Positions 17,757-26,516 are shown, counted from the stretch's first letter. The stretch: 64,000 nucleotides of DNA from Phytohabitans flavus (GCF_011764545.1 NZ_AP022870.1:4324001-4388000), one strand, 5' to 3'. Notes: a model not told the origin generated them from the sequence alone. Translations and numbers: made by a program.

Positions 17757-18299
17757 CTAGCTGCCGGATCCGGCGCGACGGCTGCGCACGATCAGGGCCA
17801 GACCGGCGCCGACCGCCACCGCGGCCAGGCCGCCGGTGAGGACGTACGGGCTGACGCTGCCGCCGGCGGTGCCGCCGCCACCCGTGGCCGGGCCTCGCGT
17901 CGCCTTGCTCATGTTGACAACGGTGAGCTGGGTGTTGGCGGTGGCGTTGTTACGGCAGGTAAGGACGACTTCGAAGGTGCCCGGCTGCTTACGCTCGGGG
18001 ACCGTGGCGGTGCCGGTGAGGATCCCGTTCGACGGGCGCACCGCGACCCGGCCGAACGCGTCGGAGCGCACATCGGCGTCCCGGTCGTTGCCGTCACAAC
18101 TGGCCTGAATTTCCACCTGCTGTCCGGACTGCACGGTGCTCGGCGTTACCTGGACAAACAACTCGGTACCACGCGCGGCGGCCGAAGGGGTCTCTCCCGA
18201 CATGGGTGGCGCCGCGGCCGCCTGGAGCGCCGGTAGACCGGTCATCGCCGCGGCGGTTGTGGCTACGAAAAGCGTACGAGCGACTAAGTTGTAGCTCAT
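17757..18299 (-). CDS. Secreted, C-terminally membrane-anchored protein next to sortase
   Basis: 180 residues. It has a signal peptide (hydrophobic run ending PALQAAAA at about 29), an Ig-like beta domain of about 100 residues with two Cys (IQASCDG and VVLTCRN) that could form a disulfide, a Gly-rich linker and a membrane segment. The tail is basic (RSRRAGSGS). That layout of hydrophobic segment plus positive tail is what sortase substrates have, but I find no LPxTG or LAxTG motif before it, so it may simply be anchored. ATG 18297-18299 directly abuts GGAG, which is close for a ribosome site. Function unknown. Confidence 0.7.
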   Translation of the reverse strand: MSYNLVARTLFVATTAAAMTGLPALQAAAAPPMSGETPSAAARGTELFVQVTPSTVQSGQQVEIQASCDGNDRDADVRSDAFGRVAVRPSNGILTGTATVPERKQPGTFEVVLTCRNNATANTQLTVVNMSKATRGPATGGGGTAGGSVSPYVLTGGLAAVAVGAGLALIVRSRRAGSGS

Positions 18300-18375
18300 C
18301 TCCAGGTCATTCCCGGGGCCTTGGGCACAAACGGGGCCGCCGCCAATCGAAGCACGTCCCCCCGAAGACCTCCGC

Positions 18376-19206
18376 CTAGAGGTCGTTTTCGGACGTCGTG
18401 TCGCGCCACCAGTCCGGGTCCGCCCACGGGCCGCCGGGGCGTTCCTCGCGCACCCCGTCGATGTCGACGTCGACGCGCTCGTTGAAGAACGCCACCCGAT
18501 CCTTCGCCAGCGAGGCGTCGTGGCGCGGATCGTGGTACGTCCACGCGAGGTTGACGTGCGGCGTGTCCCCCACCATGAGGGACCAGTACCCGGCCTCGCC
18601 CTTGTACGCACACCAGGAGCGGTAGTCGCTCGGCTCCAGCGGGACGCGCACGTCTGACTGGGCGAAATACCACCGTGGCACAAGACTTGTCTCGTAGATG
18701 ACGACCGGCTTGTCCGACTCCGCGAGCGTCACCCCGTCGAGGCTGACCCGCACGTGGCGGGAGGACGGGAGCGCGTCCACGCGGTGGTACGGGTCACGGA
18801 TGTGCGCCACCGCCAGCACGTCCTCCTCGTACCACTGGTCCAGCGCCCGCCAGTACAGCGCGATGTGGTCTTTGACGCGCGTGGCCTCGGGAGGCGGCGC
18901 CGGGTACGCGATCGCGGCGCGCTCGACGAGGCGGTCACCGACCCGCAGGTCCCACACCTGGCTCTCGCCCAGCGCCGCCGACGGCACCCCCGCCGGACCC
19001 GGGACGAGCAGGTCGGTGCGCACGTCCGCCATCGGGAAGAAGCACCTCGGCAGCCGCCCCGGCTCGTGCACGAGCTGGCCGTGCGAGGAGTCGACGATCG
19101 TCTCGCCGTCGAGGAGGCCGCGCATGCGCCGCGGGTACGGCTCGATCAGCACCATCCCCGGCACGAACGCACCGGCCGGCGCGTGGCCGAAGGGGCCGCT
19201 TCCCAT
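18376..19206 (-). CDS. DUF427-domain protein with two domain copies
   Basis: A 276-residue soluble protein made of two DUF427 modules, about 20-120 and 150-250. Typical sequence of the family is visible in VRVSLDGVTLAESDKPVVIYETSLVPRWYFAQSDVR and YRSWCAYKGEAGYWS. DUF427 proteins are small beta-barrel proteins of unknown role, common in actinobacteria. The start could also be GTG 19239, eleven codons upstream; no convincing ribosome site precedes either. It lies after the aminopropyltransferase operon on the same strand and may be its last member. Confidence 0.78.
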   Translation of the reverse strand: MGSGPFGHAPAGAFVPGMVLIEPYPRRMRGLLDGETIVDSSHGQLVHEPGRLPRCFFPMADVRTDLLVPGPAGVPSAALGESQVWDLRVGDRLVERAAIAYPAPPPEATRVKDHIALYWRALDQWYEEDVLAVAHIRDPYHRVDALPSSRHVRVSLDGVTLAESDKPVVIYETSLVPRWYFAQSDVRVPLEPSDYRSWCAYKGEAGYWSLMVGDTPHVNLAWTYHDPRHDASLAKDRVAFFNERVDVDIDGVREERPGGPWADPDWWRDTTSENDL

Positions 19207-19251
19207 CGTCAATGACACCGGTTCAGCCTGGCACGGCACCGGCAGCCGGCG

Positions 19252-20775
19252 TTAGTAGTTTCGCCACTCCTGCCGCGCGTACTCCAGTACCCGTGGATGC
19301 AGCAGGGTCGAGGCCTCGACCGTGACCCGCCCGCGGTCCGGCGGGAAGACGGTGGCCGCGCGCAGCACGTCGGCGTCGAGGAAGCGCAGCGGCGGGACGT
19401 CCGCCGGCATGCTCGGGAGGCCGCCGGCCAGGATGAAACCCCAGTCGCCGAAGGACGGGACGTCGACGTGGTACGGCGCCGTCGCGAAACCGGCCTCGCG
19501 GAGCGACGCCTCGATGCACCAGAACGAGCGCGGCGCGAAGTACGGCGACCCGGCCTGCACCACGACCCGCGCGCCGGGCGCGAGCACGTTCTGCAGCAGC
19601 GTGTAGAACTCGACCGAGTACAGCTTCGCCGTCGCCGTCTCGTCCGGGTCCGGCAGGTCGACGATCACCGCGTCGAAGCGGGCCGGAGCGCTGCGCAGCC
19701 AGGCGAAGGCGTCTTCGTGCACGAGCCGTACCCGCGGGTCGTCGAACGCGCCGCGGTTGAGGTCCCGCAGCGCCGGCCAGCTACGGGCCAGCGCGACCAC
19801 CGCCGGGTCGAGCTCGACCACCGTCACCGACCGCACGTCCGGGTAGCGCAACGCCTCGCGTACCGCCAGCCCGTCGCCGGCGCCGAGCACGAGCAGGTTG
19901 GCGCGTGGGCCGGCGAGCACCGGGTGCACCAGCGCTTCGTGGTACCGGTACTCGTCGACCGAGCTGAACTGGAGGTCGCCGTTCAGGTAGAGGCGCAGGT
20001 CGCCCGCGCCGCCGGCGACGACCGAAACCGAGCGAGTGAGCACAATCTCCTGGTAGCGGCTGCGCTCGGCGTGCACGACGGGATCCTGGTACAGCTGCTG
20101 GCGCGCGGTCACCTCGAAGTCGTGTGCCACCACGTACGCGTACCCGAGCAGGAGGCCGACCGCGACGGCACCGGCGCCGAGCCCCGCGCGCGAGCGACGG
20201 CTCAGGTCGCGCCGGAAGAGCGTGAAGACAAGGGCGGTACCGGCGATCGCGTTGACCGCGCCGACGACGAGCGCGCCGCGGAGCTGGCCGAAGGCCGGCA
20301 GCAGCAGGAACGGGAACGCGAGCCCGCCGAGCAGCGCGCCCACGTAGTCGGCGGCGAAGAGGTCGGCGACCGCGCTGCCCGCCGCCTGCTCGCGGATCCG
20401 CTGGAGCAGCACCATGAGCAGCGGGATCTCCGCGCCGATGAGCATGCCGAGCACGAACGCGGTGCCGACGAGGGCCGGCGCGTACAGGTCGAGCCAGGCG
20501 AACGCGGCGTACAGGCCGAGCACCGAGAGGCCGCCGAGCAGGGCGAGGGCCATCTCGATGACCGCGAACGAGACGGCGGCGCGGCTCTGGAGCGGCTTGG
20601 CGGCGAGCGCGCCGATGCCCATCGCGAACACCATCACGCCGAGCACGATCGACGCCTGGCCGGCGGTGTCGCCGATCAGGTAGCTGCCGAGCGTGACGAG
20701 CGCCAGCTCGTACACGAGGCCGCACGCCGCGCAGACGAAGACCGCGGCGAGGACCGCGCTGCGGGCGAACCTCAC
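19252..20775 (-). CDS. Membrane-embedded spermidine synthase-like aminopropyltransferase
   Basis: 507 residues. About seven membrane segments (residues 1-215; opening FARSAVLAAVFVCAACGLVYELALVTLGSYLIGD) are followed by a spermidine-synthase fold. The latter has SRYQEIVLT, LGAGDGLAVREALRY for the nucleotide part, and VVELDPAVV and DAFAWLR for the aminopropyl donor site. VIVDLPDPDET replaces the usual DSTDP-type loop, so polyamine specificity is uncertain. GTG 20775 overlaps the previous stop (GTGA). The gene closes a five-gene overlapping operon. Such membrane forms recur beside DUF350 and DUF4178 genes in bacteria and may modify something other than free putrescine. Confidence 0.82.
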   Translation of the reverse strand: MRFARSAVLAAVFVCAACGLVYELALVTLGSYLIGDTAGQASIVLGVMVFAMGIGALAAKPLQSRAAVSFAVIEMALALLGGLSVLGLYAAFAWLDLYAPALVGTAFVLGMLIGAEIPLLMVLLQRIREQAAGSAVADLFAADYVGALLGGLAFPFLLLPAFGQLRGALVVGAVNAIAGTALVFTLFRRDLSRRSRAGLGAGAVAVGLLLGYAYVVAHDFEVTARQQLYQDPVVHAERSRYQEIVLTRSVSVVAGGAGDLRLYLNGDLQFSSVDEYRYHEALVHPVLAGPRANLLVLGAGDGLAVREALRYPDVRSVTVVELDPAVVALARSWPALRDLNRGAFDDPRVRLVHEDAFAWLRSAPARFDAVIVDLPDPDETATAKLYSVEFYTLLQNVLAPGARVVVQAGSPYFAPRSFWCIEASLREAGFATAPYHVDVPSFGDWGFILAGGLPSMPADVPPLRFLDADVLRAATVFPPDRGRVTVEASTLLHPRVLEYARQEWRNY

Positions 20776-21572
20776 TTCGATGCCGCGGCCGGCGGTGGCG
20801 CCGGGTCCGACAGCGGTGGCGGCGCGGCCCTTGGCGGCGGCACGGGCCGCGGTGGCTTCCCGGTGCGCGTCCGGCGGACCCGGGTCCGCTCGTGGCGGCG
20901 CTCGAACCAGCCGACGCCGATGATCAGGATGGCCAGGACGACCAGGACGGTGCCCCCGACCACGTACGCCCAGCGGTCCCGCCAGAAGTCGCTGCCGGCG
21001 GCCGCCAGCGGCTGGGCGGTGGCGCCCGGCGCCGGAGCGGGCACGGGCGGGACCGCCCCGCGCTCGGCCAGGAGCAGCGGCAACGCCAGGGCGGCCTGGC
21101 AGATCGCCCGGTCCGGCTGGTCGATGAACACGCCCTCGGTGAGCCCGAACTGGTTCAGCTGGCTCACCGGCGGTGCGGCCACGCCGGACGAGAGGATCGA
21201 CACGTCCGCGTTGTCCGACGCCTCGCTGCTGGAGCTGGTCCAGTCGACGTAGACCCGCACCTCGACCCACTTCGCGCACCGGCTCGGGTCGCTGTCGACC
21301 GGGACGTCGGCGCCGAGACTGGAGCCCTGGGTGGTTTGGCTGGTCGAGCTGGAGAGGTGCCAGCCGTAGCAGACGCCCTGCGCGGCGGTGGCCTTGGCCA
21401 GCCCGGCGACTGTCGCCGCGCGCATCTCGGCATCCGGCGCCGGCACGACGGTACCGCCGTCGTCGAGGGACGGCGGGGCGAAGACGAGCCAGGCGGCCAC
21501 GCCCGCCCCGGCGATGCCGAGGAAGACCAGCCACTTGAGCCATCTGGCGGTGCGCTTGGCCGGCGTGCTCAT
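20772..21572 (-). CDS. Membrane protein of unknown family in the DUF350/aminopropyltransferase operon
   Basis: 266 residues. One membrane segment near the N-terminus (LKWLVFLGIAGAGVAAWLVF), an extracellular region of about 150 residues rich in Ser, Ala and Pro with three Cys, and a second membrane segment (WAYVVGGTVLVVLAILIIGVGWF). The cytoplasmic tail is Arg- and Pro-rich. I do not recognise the family. Both ends overlap neighbours by one to four bases (TGATG upstream, GTGA downstream), so its product is made in step with DUF350 and the aminopropyltransferase. Confidence 0.75.
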   Translation of the reverse strand: MSTPAKRTARWLKWLVFLGIAGAGVAAWLVFAPPSLDDGGTVVPAPDAEMRAATVAGLAKATAAQGVCYGWHLSSSTSQTTQGSSLGADVPVDSDPSRCAKWVEVRVYVDWTSSSSEASDNADVSILSSGVAAPPVSQLNQFGLTEGVFIDQPDRAICQAALALPLLLAERGAVPPVPAPAPGATAQPLAAAGSDFWRDRWAYVVGGTVLVVLAILIIGVGWFERRHERTRVRRTRTGKPPRPVPPPRAAPPPLSDPAPPPAAASK

Positions 21573-21991
21573 CAGGTGATCGCAGCCGCGATGATGCCGC
21601 CGGTAGCGAGGTGCACGACGGCGGAGACCCACACCGCCGGGTGCGGCTCGGGATCGACGAGGATCTCGCCGAGCTTGCCCGGCGACGCGAGGTCGAGCAG
21701 CAGGAACGCGGCGGCCATGACGAGCAGGCCGAGCACCCCGTACGCGCCCGCGCCGACGATGCCGTCGGCGAAGTCGTCCGCACTGGCCAGGATCGCCGCG
21801 ATCACGATGATGCCGACCCCGGCGAGGTTGGAGGCGAGCAGCAGCGCGGCGTTGCGGTTGCGCTCGACCCAGATCAGCTCGCGCAGCCGCCCCGGCGTGG
21901 CGATGTCGACAAGCACATAGCCGAACGCCATGAGCACCACCCCGACCGCGCCGTACGCGAGCGTGACCAGCAGGTCGGTGACCAGATCCAT
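21572..21991 (-). CDS. DUF350 membrane protein
   Basis: 139 residues with four membrane segments in two repeated halves, each of the form LxxGYVLVDIATPGRLRELI and AAFLLLDLASPGKLGEIL, the pattern of the DUF350 (YjfL-like) family. Function is not established. DUF350 genes are often found beside membrane-stress and polyamine-like genes. The stop overlaps the next start (TGATG). Confidence 0.88.
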   Translation of the reverse strand: MDLVTDLLVTLAYGAVGVVLMAFGYVLVDIATPGRLRELIWVERNRNAALLLASNLAGVGIIVIAAILASADDFADGIVGAGAYGVLGLLVMAAAFLLLDLASPGKLGEILVDPEPHPAVWVSAVVHLATGGIIAAAIT

Positions 21992-22003
21992 CGGTGCTGC
22001 CTC

Positions 22004-22432
22004 CTATTTTCCGGCGCCGGGACCGCCGCCGCGGATGGTGTTGCCGCGACCCCATCCCCAGTAGCCGCCGACCGTGCCGTGGTAGCGGGGGTACGCGGTG
22101 CTCATCTTCTCCACGAGGATCAGGGAGCCGACCGCGGCGAGCGGCAGGATGACCACCGTGTCGTCGTCGTAGCGCAGGTAGACGCCGCTGCCGTCGACGT
22201 ACTCGTCGGCCGGCTCCCACACGCCGGTGAGCTCGTCGGACACCTGGCTGGGCATCTTGGACGACGTGTACGCGACCGCGTCACCGCCGATGTCCTGGGC
22301 CGCGGCCCTGGTGAAGTTGTCGGACACGTAGCCGCGCGGTGAGAAGCTCCCCGACAGCAGGCCAAAGCCGGCCACGAGCGCGCCGACGAGCGCCAGCCCG
22401 ATCCCGACCACGAACCATCGCCGGTACGCCAT
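22004..22432 (-). CDS. DUF4247 family protein
   Basis: 142 residues. An N-terminal membrane segment (WFVVGIGLALVGALVAGFGLL) is followed by an extracellular domain and a Gly-rich tail (GGYWGWGRGNTIRGGGPGAGK). The YVLDGSGVYLRYDDDTVVILP-like block fits DUF4247, a family found in this kind of operon. The start ATG overlaps the previous stop (TGATG). Unknown role, probably at the outer membrane face. Confidence 0.75.
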   Translation of the reverse strand: MAYRRWFVVGIGLALVGALVAGFGLLSGSFSPRGYVSDNFTRAAAQDIGGDAVAYTSSKMPSQVSDELTGVWEPADEYVDGSGVYLRYDDDTVVILPLAAVGSLILVEKMSTAYPRYHGTVGGYWGWGRGNTIRGGGPGAGK

Positions 22433-22884
22433 CAGCGGTCTCCCAACCACGTGCGGGTCGTCACGAGTTCGCCGGTCTGCGGGTACGCGTGCCAGGTGCG
22501 CCAACCCTGCGGATCGGCGCGGAGGGCGGTCACCGCGTTCGGGTCGCCGGGAAACACCCCGACGAGCGCCTGCGGGTCGGCGGCCAGCTCGGCCCAGAGC
22601 GCGGACGCCGCGTCGATCTCTTCCACAGTGGACTCGAACCGGTAGCCCGCACTGTCCAAGGTGGACGGCAGGTGTGGCTCGCGGCCGGGCAGGCAGGCCA
22701 CGGTCTCCACGCACCGCGCTCCGCCCGCCGCGGTCCACACGACCTGGTGCGAGGCGCCGAGCAGGCGCAGCTCGAGGCCGGGGAGGCGGAGCACGTGCAG
22801 CGCGGGCAGCTCGGGCAGGCCCAGCGCGAAGCTCAGGTCACCGGCGGTCGTGTCCGCGTACGGGGTGTCGAGGTGGACGAGCAC
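22432..22884 (-). CDS. DUF2617 family protein
   Basis: 150 residues, soluble. Sequence such as DTTAGDLSFALGLPELPALHVLRL and ELRLLGASHQVV fits DUF2617, an uncharacterised actinobacterial family. GTG 22882-22884 is supported by GAGGG three bases upstream and lies five bases after the DUF4178 stop. Confidence 0.78.
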   Translation of the reverse strand: MLVHLDTPYADTTAGDLSFALGLPELPALHVLRLPGLELRLLGASHQVVWTAAGGARCVETVACLPGREPHLPSTLDSAGYRFESTVEEIDAASALWAELAADPQALVGVFPGDPNAVTALRADPQGWRTWHAYPQTGELVTTRTWLGDR

Positions 22885-22889
22885 TGCCC

Positions 22890-23525
22890 TCAGCCGCCCT
22901 GCGGGTAGATGAGCACCTCGGCCCGGTGCAGCTTCTCGCCGCGGCCGACCTCCCACTTGCCGCTGTCCCCGTACGACTCGAAGGACAGCAGCGCACCGTC
23001 CGGCGCGGCGTAGTCCTCGTACCGCACGGTGCCGGTGGGGTTGAGCCCGGTCGTGCCGGTGCCGGTGTATCGCGCGCGGCCACCCTCGTCCCGCGTGTAC
23101 CGCCGACCGTCGAAGTCGACCGTCGGGGCGCCCGGCGTGACGGTGGCACTCGGCACCTCGTGCCACAGCACAAGCTCCAGGTCCGGGTCCTCCTCGACGG
23201 ACATCCACACCTTCGTACCGTCCGCGTCGTCGAGCAGATGCTCGGCCCAGCCCCAGTCCCCCTCGGTGAAGCGGAGACTCCCCCGCACCGCATACGACCG
23301 CGTGCGGATCTCCACGATGTCACCGGGCTTGAGCACACGCGGATCGCCGCGCAACGCGTCAGTGTCGCCGGTCTGGAAGGGGTCGACCGATGCCGCCGCC
23401 GGCGCGGGCGCCGCTGCCTCCCGCCGCCGCCGCGACCGGCTGACCGCGACGACCGCGACCACCACGCCCGCGACCACCGCCAGGCAGCCGAGCCCAACCA
23501 CGAGAAACGCCTCGCCACCCGCCAT
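22890..23525 (-). CDS. DUF4178 domain membrane protein
   Basis: 211 residues. One N-terminal membrane segment (AFLVVGLGCLAVVAGVVVAVVAV), a basic Ala-rich linker, then a DUF4178 beta domain starting around DPRVLKPGDIVEIRTRSYAVRGSLRF and ending EVGRGEKLHRAEVLIYPQGG. ATG 23525 has GGAGGGCAGGG just upstream. The frame stays open to 23918, but that extension runs through the 58-bp repeat and is not coding. First gene of the operon. Confidence 0.82.
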   Translation of the reverse strand: MAGGEAFLVVGLGCLAVVAGVVVAVVAVSRSRRRREAAAPAPAAASVDPFQTGDTDALRGDPRVLKPGDIVEIRTRSYAVRGSLRFTEGDWGWAEHLLDDADGTKVWMSVEEDPDLELVLWHEVPSATVTPGAPTVDFDGRRYTRDEGGRARYTGTGTTGLNPTGTVRYEDYAAPDGALLSFESYGDSGKWEVGRGEKLHRAEVLIYPQGG

Positions 23526-23647
23526 GCCCTGCCCTCCCCCACGACCCGCTTGGCCGCTGAGGTTAGCAAGCTCGATCAACTTGATCAGGCCCGCGGGGTG
23601 GGCACGCGACCTGCGACCCAGACGATCCATCCCGAACATAGAGATTT

Positions 23648-23705
23648 GGGCTACCGCGACGTCCGCGGTGGTCCGGACCGCTGCTCCCGCGGCCTCACCC
23701 TCCGC
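23648..23705 (+). repeat. 58-bp intergenic element, copy B
   Basis: Starts GGGCTACCGCG and ends CCTCACCCTCCGC. It contains ACCGCG-ACGTC-CGCGGT, a perfect six-pair stem, and the palindrome GGTCCGGACC. It is the only copy not preceded by the 3' end of a gene on its own strand; it lies 122 bases upstream of the DUF4178 start. Confidence 0.95.
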
Positions 23706-24043
23706 GTCCCACGACCAAACCCGCGCGGCCCGCGCCCGGCGAGGGCCGGACTCTGCTGCGACAAGCTCTCGACCTGGGCGCACGAACTCGCCCAGCAAAC
23801 GACCGGTCCCGGTCGCCGCGGCCGTCCCCCGAGCCCCAACCCGGCCGGGCGCAATGCTGCGCCCAGCTCGAGAGCATTCCGCAACCGACGCCCGCCGGAT
23901 GCCCGCGCCACCCGTCACCCCCGCGATTCACAACCCGTCACCGACCTCGCGGCCGGCGGCACGAGCAGACCCGCAAGAGTTCTGGATCTAGTCGACCTGG
24001 GCGGGCCGCCGGCGGCCGCTAGGCCGGCGGTGGGTTGTGAAGC

Positions 24044-24101
24044 GCGGAGGGTGAGGCCGCGGGAGCAGCGGTCTGGACCACCGCGGACGTCGCGGTAGCT
24101 C
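24044..24101 (-). repeat. 58-bp intergenic element, copy C
   Basis: Begins 20 bases past the stop codon of the LacI-type regulator, on its transcript strand. It has the perfect ACCGCG/CGCGGT stem. Copies C, D and E also share about 12 more bases (CGCTTCACAACC) after the core. Confidence 0.95.
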
Positions 24102-24121
24102 AGGTCTCTTGGATTGGTCTT

Positions 24122-25192
24122 CTAGGCGGACTCGCGGAGCACTAGCTCCGTCGGCAGGAGGCGGGACGAGGCGGGCTCGCGGCGGATTAGTCGCAGCAGT
24201 ACGTCGACCATGTCGGCGGCGACGCGCTCCAGCGGCTGGCGGATCGTGGTCAGCGGGGGGTCGGTCTCGCGGGCGATGCGGGAGTCGTCGAAGCCGCCCA
24301 CCGCCACGTCGTCCGGCACACGCCGGCCGGCGCGGCGCAGCTCGGCTAGGGCGCCGGCGGCGAGCAGGTCGGAGGCGGCGAAGACGGCGTCGATGTCCGG
24401 GCTCACGGACAGTAGCTCGCGCATGGCGGCCGCGCCGGCCGCGAAGCTGTAGTCGGAGGTGTCGACCACCAGCCGCCCGCGCGCCTTGCGGCCGAGCACG
24501 TCCCGGTACCCCTGGAGCCGCTCCTGGCCGCCGACCACCTGGGTGCAGGCGATCATGCCGATCCGCTTGCGCCCCTGCGCCACGAGGTGGCGGGTCATCT
24601 GGCGGGCGCCCTCGGTGTCCTCGGCCGCCACGTACGGGATGGCCGCCTCCGGGCCGCCGGGCTTGCCGCAGGCCACCGCGGGCACGACGCCGCTGGCGAG
24701 GTCGGCGATCAGCGGGTCGCCGGAGTGCGCGGAGATCAGCAGTACCCCGTCGACGTGGCCGCCGCGCACGTACCGCAGGACGCGGTCGCGCTCGGCGTCG
24801 CTGGACTCCAGCATCAGGATCAGGCTGATGTCGTGCTCGGCGAGGGCCTGCGTGCAGCAGCGCAGCAGCACGCTGAAGTTGGGGTCCTCGAAGAGCCGCT
24901 CCTGGGGCTCAGACAGCACGAACGCGACCGCGTTGGACTGCTTGGTGACAAGGCTCCGGGCGCTCTGGTTGACCGTGTACCCGGTCGTGCGCACCGCCCG
25001 CTCGACCGCCTTGAGCGCGGCCGGGCTCACGTACCGCGCGCCGTTGAGCACCCGGGAGACCGTGCCGCGGGATACGCCGGCGAGCTCCGCGACGTCGTCG
25101 ATCGTCGGGCCGCGCCGCATCGCGCGCCGGGCGGCCCCCCGGGACTTCGGGTGGGGCTGGGCCGCGTCCGCCGTGTCGTTACCGCCTGTCAT
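24122..25192 (-). CDS. LacI-family sugar-responsive repressor
   Basis: 356 residues. The DNA-binding helix-turn-helix and hinge helix lie at about 30-60 (TIDDVAELAGVSRGTVSRVLNG, then YVSPAALKAVERAVRTTGY). The sugar-binding core runs to the end. A 28-residue charged tail precedes the usual start of the family. ATG 25192 lies one base after the beta-glucosidase stop, so it is the last gene of the sugar-transport operon and controls its own expression if it binds the operator at 29698. Three LacI-type palindromes in the window (29698, 29813, 34234) mark the likely regulon. Confidence 0.88.
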   Translation of the reverse strand: MTGGNDTADAAQPHPKSRGAARRAMRRGPTIDDVAELAGVSRGTVSRVLNGARYVSPAALKAVERAVRTTGYTVNQSARSLVTKQSNAVAFVLSEPQERLFEDPNFSVLLRCCTQALAEHDISLILMLESSDAERDRVLRYVRGGHVDGVLLISAHSGDPLIADLASGVVPAVACGKPGGPEAAIPYVAAEDTEGARQMTRHLVAQGRKRIGMIACTQVVGGQERLQGYRDVLGRKARGRLVVDTSDYSFAAGAAAMRELLSVSPDIDAVFAASDLLAAGALAELRRAGRRVPDDVAVGGFDDSRIARETDPPLTTIRQPLERVAADMVDVLLRLIRREPASSRLLPTELVLRESA

Positions 25193-25193
25193 C

Positions 25194-26516
25194 TCACTGA
25201 GTTTTCCACGCGGGCTCCGGCCCGGGTCGCGGTACCGCGCCGGTGCGCGCCACCTGTCCATACCAATGGGCACTCGCCTTCGGCCGACGGGTCAGGTCGG
25301 CCTGGTCGACGCGGACGATGCCGAACCGCTTCGCGTACCCCTCGGCCCACTCGAAGTTGTCCAGCAGCGTCCAGACGAAGTACCCGCGCACGTCGACGCC
25401 GGCCTCGATCGCCTCGTGCAGGGCGAGCAGGTGCGAGTGCAGGTACGCCACCCGCGCCGGGTCGTCCACGCTGCCGTCCGGGCCGACCTCGTCGTCGAAC
25501 GCGGCGCCGTTCTCGGTGATGTGGATGGGCGGCACGTCCGGGTACGCCTCGCGGAGGCCGACGAGCAGGTCGCGCAGGCCGGACGGCACGATCGGCCAGT
25601 CCACTGCCGTGACCGGGACCCCGGGAGGCACCACCGCGCGGGGGCCCGCCGTCACGTAGAGGGGCCGGTAGTAGTTGACGCCCAGGTAGTCGATCGGGGC
25701 GCTGATGAGGTCGAGGTCGCCGTCCCGCACGAGGTCGGCGCCGAGCCGGGATCGCCCGCGCAGCACCGGTTCCAGGAACATGCCGTGGTTGTCGTAGTCG
25801 TGCTCCGCCGCGGCGGCCGCGTCCTCCGGTGAGCCGGTCATCGGCCGCACCGGGCTCAGGTCGAGCGTGATGCCCACCTCGCCGCTGCCGCGCAGCACCG
25901 ACAGCCCCAGCCCGTGCGCGAGCAGCAGGTGGTGTGCCGCCCGGTCGCGCAGGGCCCGGTCCCGGATGCCGGGCGCGTGGATGCCGTCGCCGTACCCGGC
26001 GTGGCTGGCGACCTTCGGCTCGTTGAGCGTGGCCCAGTGGTCGACCACGTCGCCGAGCGCGTCCCGCACGATCGCGGTGTAGTCGGCGAACCTGTACGCG
26101 GTGTCCCGCGCCGGCCAGCCGCCCCGGTCCTGGAGCGCCTGCGGCAGGTCCCAGTGGTAGAGCGTCACGTACGGCACGATGCCCCGCTCGCGCAGCCCCT
26201 CGACCAGCCGGCGGTAGTGGTCGAGGCCCTTCTGGTTGGCCGGGCCGGCGCCGTCCGGCTGGACCCGGGGCCAGGCGATGGAGAAGCGGTACGCGCCCAG
26301 CCCCAGCGACGCCATCAGCGCCACGTCCTCCGGCCAGCGGTGGTAGTTGTCGCAGGCCACGTCGCCGGTGTCGCCGCCGGCGATCGCGTCGGGCACCCGG
26401 CAGAAGGTGTCCCATATGGACGGTCCGCGCCCGTCCTCGTCGACCGCACCCTCCACTTGGTACGCGGCCGTGGCCGCACCGAACACGAAGCCGTCCGGAA
26501 AACGCGCCACACTCAT
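25194..26516 (-). CDS. GH1 beta-glucosidase
   Basis: 440 residues, full length for family GH1. It has the N-terminal signature FVFGAATAAYQVEGA, the acid/base Glu166 in TLNEP and the nucleophile Glu335 in ITENGAAF. There is no signal peptide, so it acts in the cytoplasm on imported beta-linked disaccharides or glucosides. ATG 26516 overlaps the permease stop (ATGA). Placed directly after an ABC sugar importer, it probably hydrolyses the transported sugar. Confidence 0.93.
   Translation of the reverse strand: MSVARFPDGFVFGAATAAYQVEGAVDEDGRGPSIWDTFCRVPDAIAGGDTGDVACDNYHRWPEDVALMASLGLGAYRFSIAWPRVQPDGAGPANQKGLDHYRRLVEGLRERGIVPYVTLYHWDLPQALQDRGGWPARDTAYRFADYTAIVRDALGDVVDHWATLNEPKVASHAGYGDGIHAPGIRDRALRDRAAHHLLLAHGLGLSVLRGSGEVGITLDLSPVRPMTGSPEDAAAAAEHDYDNHGMFLEPVLRGRSRLGADLVRDGDLDLISAPIDYLGVNYYRPLYVTAGPRAVVPPGVPVTAVDWPIVPSGLRDLLVGLREAYPDVPPIHITENGAAFDDEVGPDGSVDDPARVAYLHSHLLALHEAIEAGVDVRGYFVWTLLDNFEWAEGYAKRFGIVRVDQADLTRRPKASAHWYGQVARTGAVPRPGPEPAWKTQ

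Larger units (their letters stand above)
23526..24121. other. 595-base intergenic region with two inverted 58-bp elements
   Basis: No gene is supported. It contains copy B (23648-23705) and copy C (24044-24101) in inverted orientation, 338 bases apart. The sequence between them is GC-rich, has several short palindromes, and shows no reading frame with coding character. The promoter of the DUF4178 operon must lie between 23526 and about 23640. Confidence 0.8.

Noticed and set aside
22890..23918. N-terminal extension of the DUF4178 protein, and other frames containing GPDRCSRGLTLR or EGEAAGAAVRTTAD
   Set aside because: These peptides are translations of the 58-bp element. They recur at every copy on either strand and are not protein.
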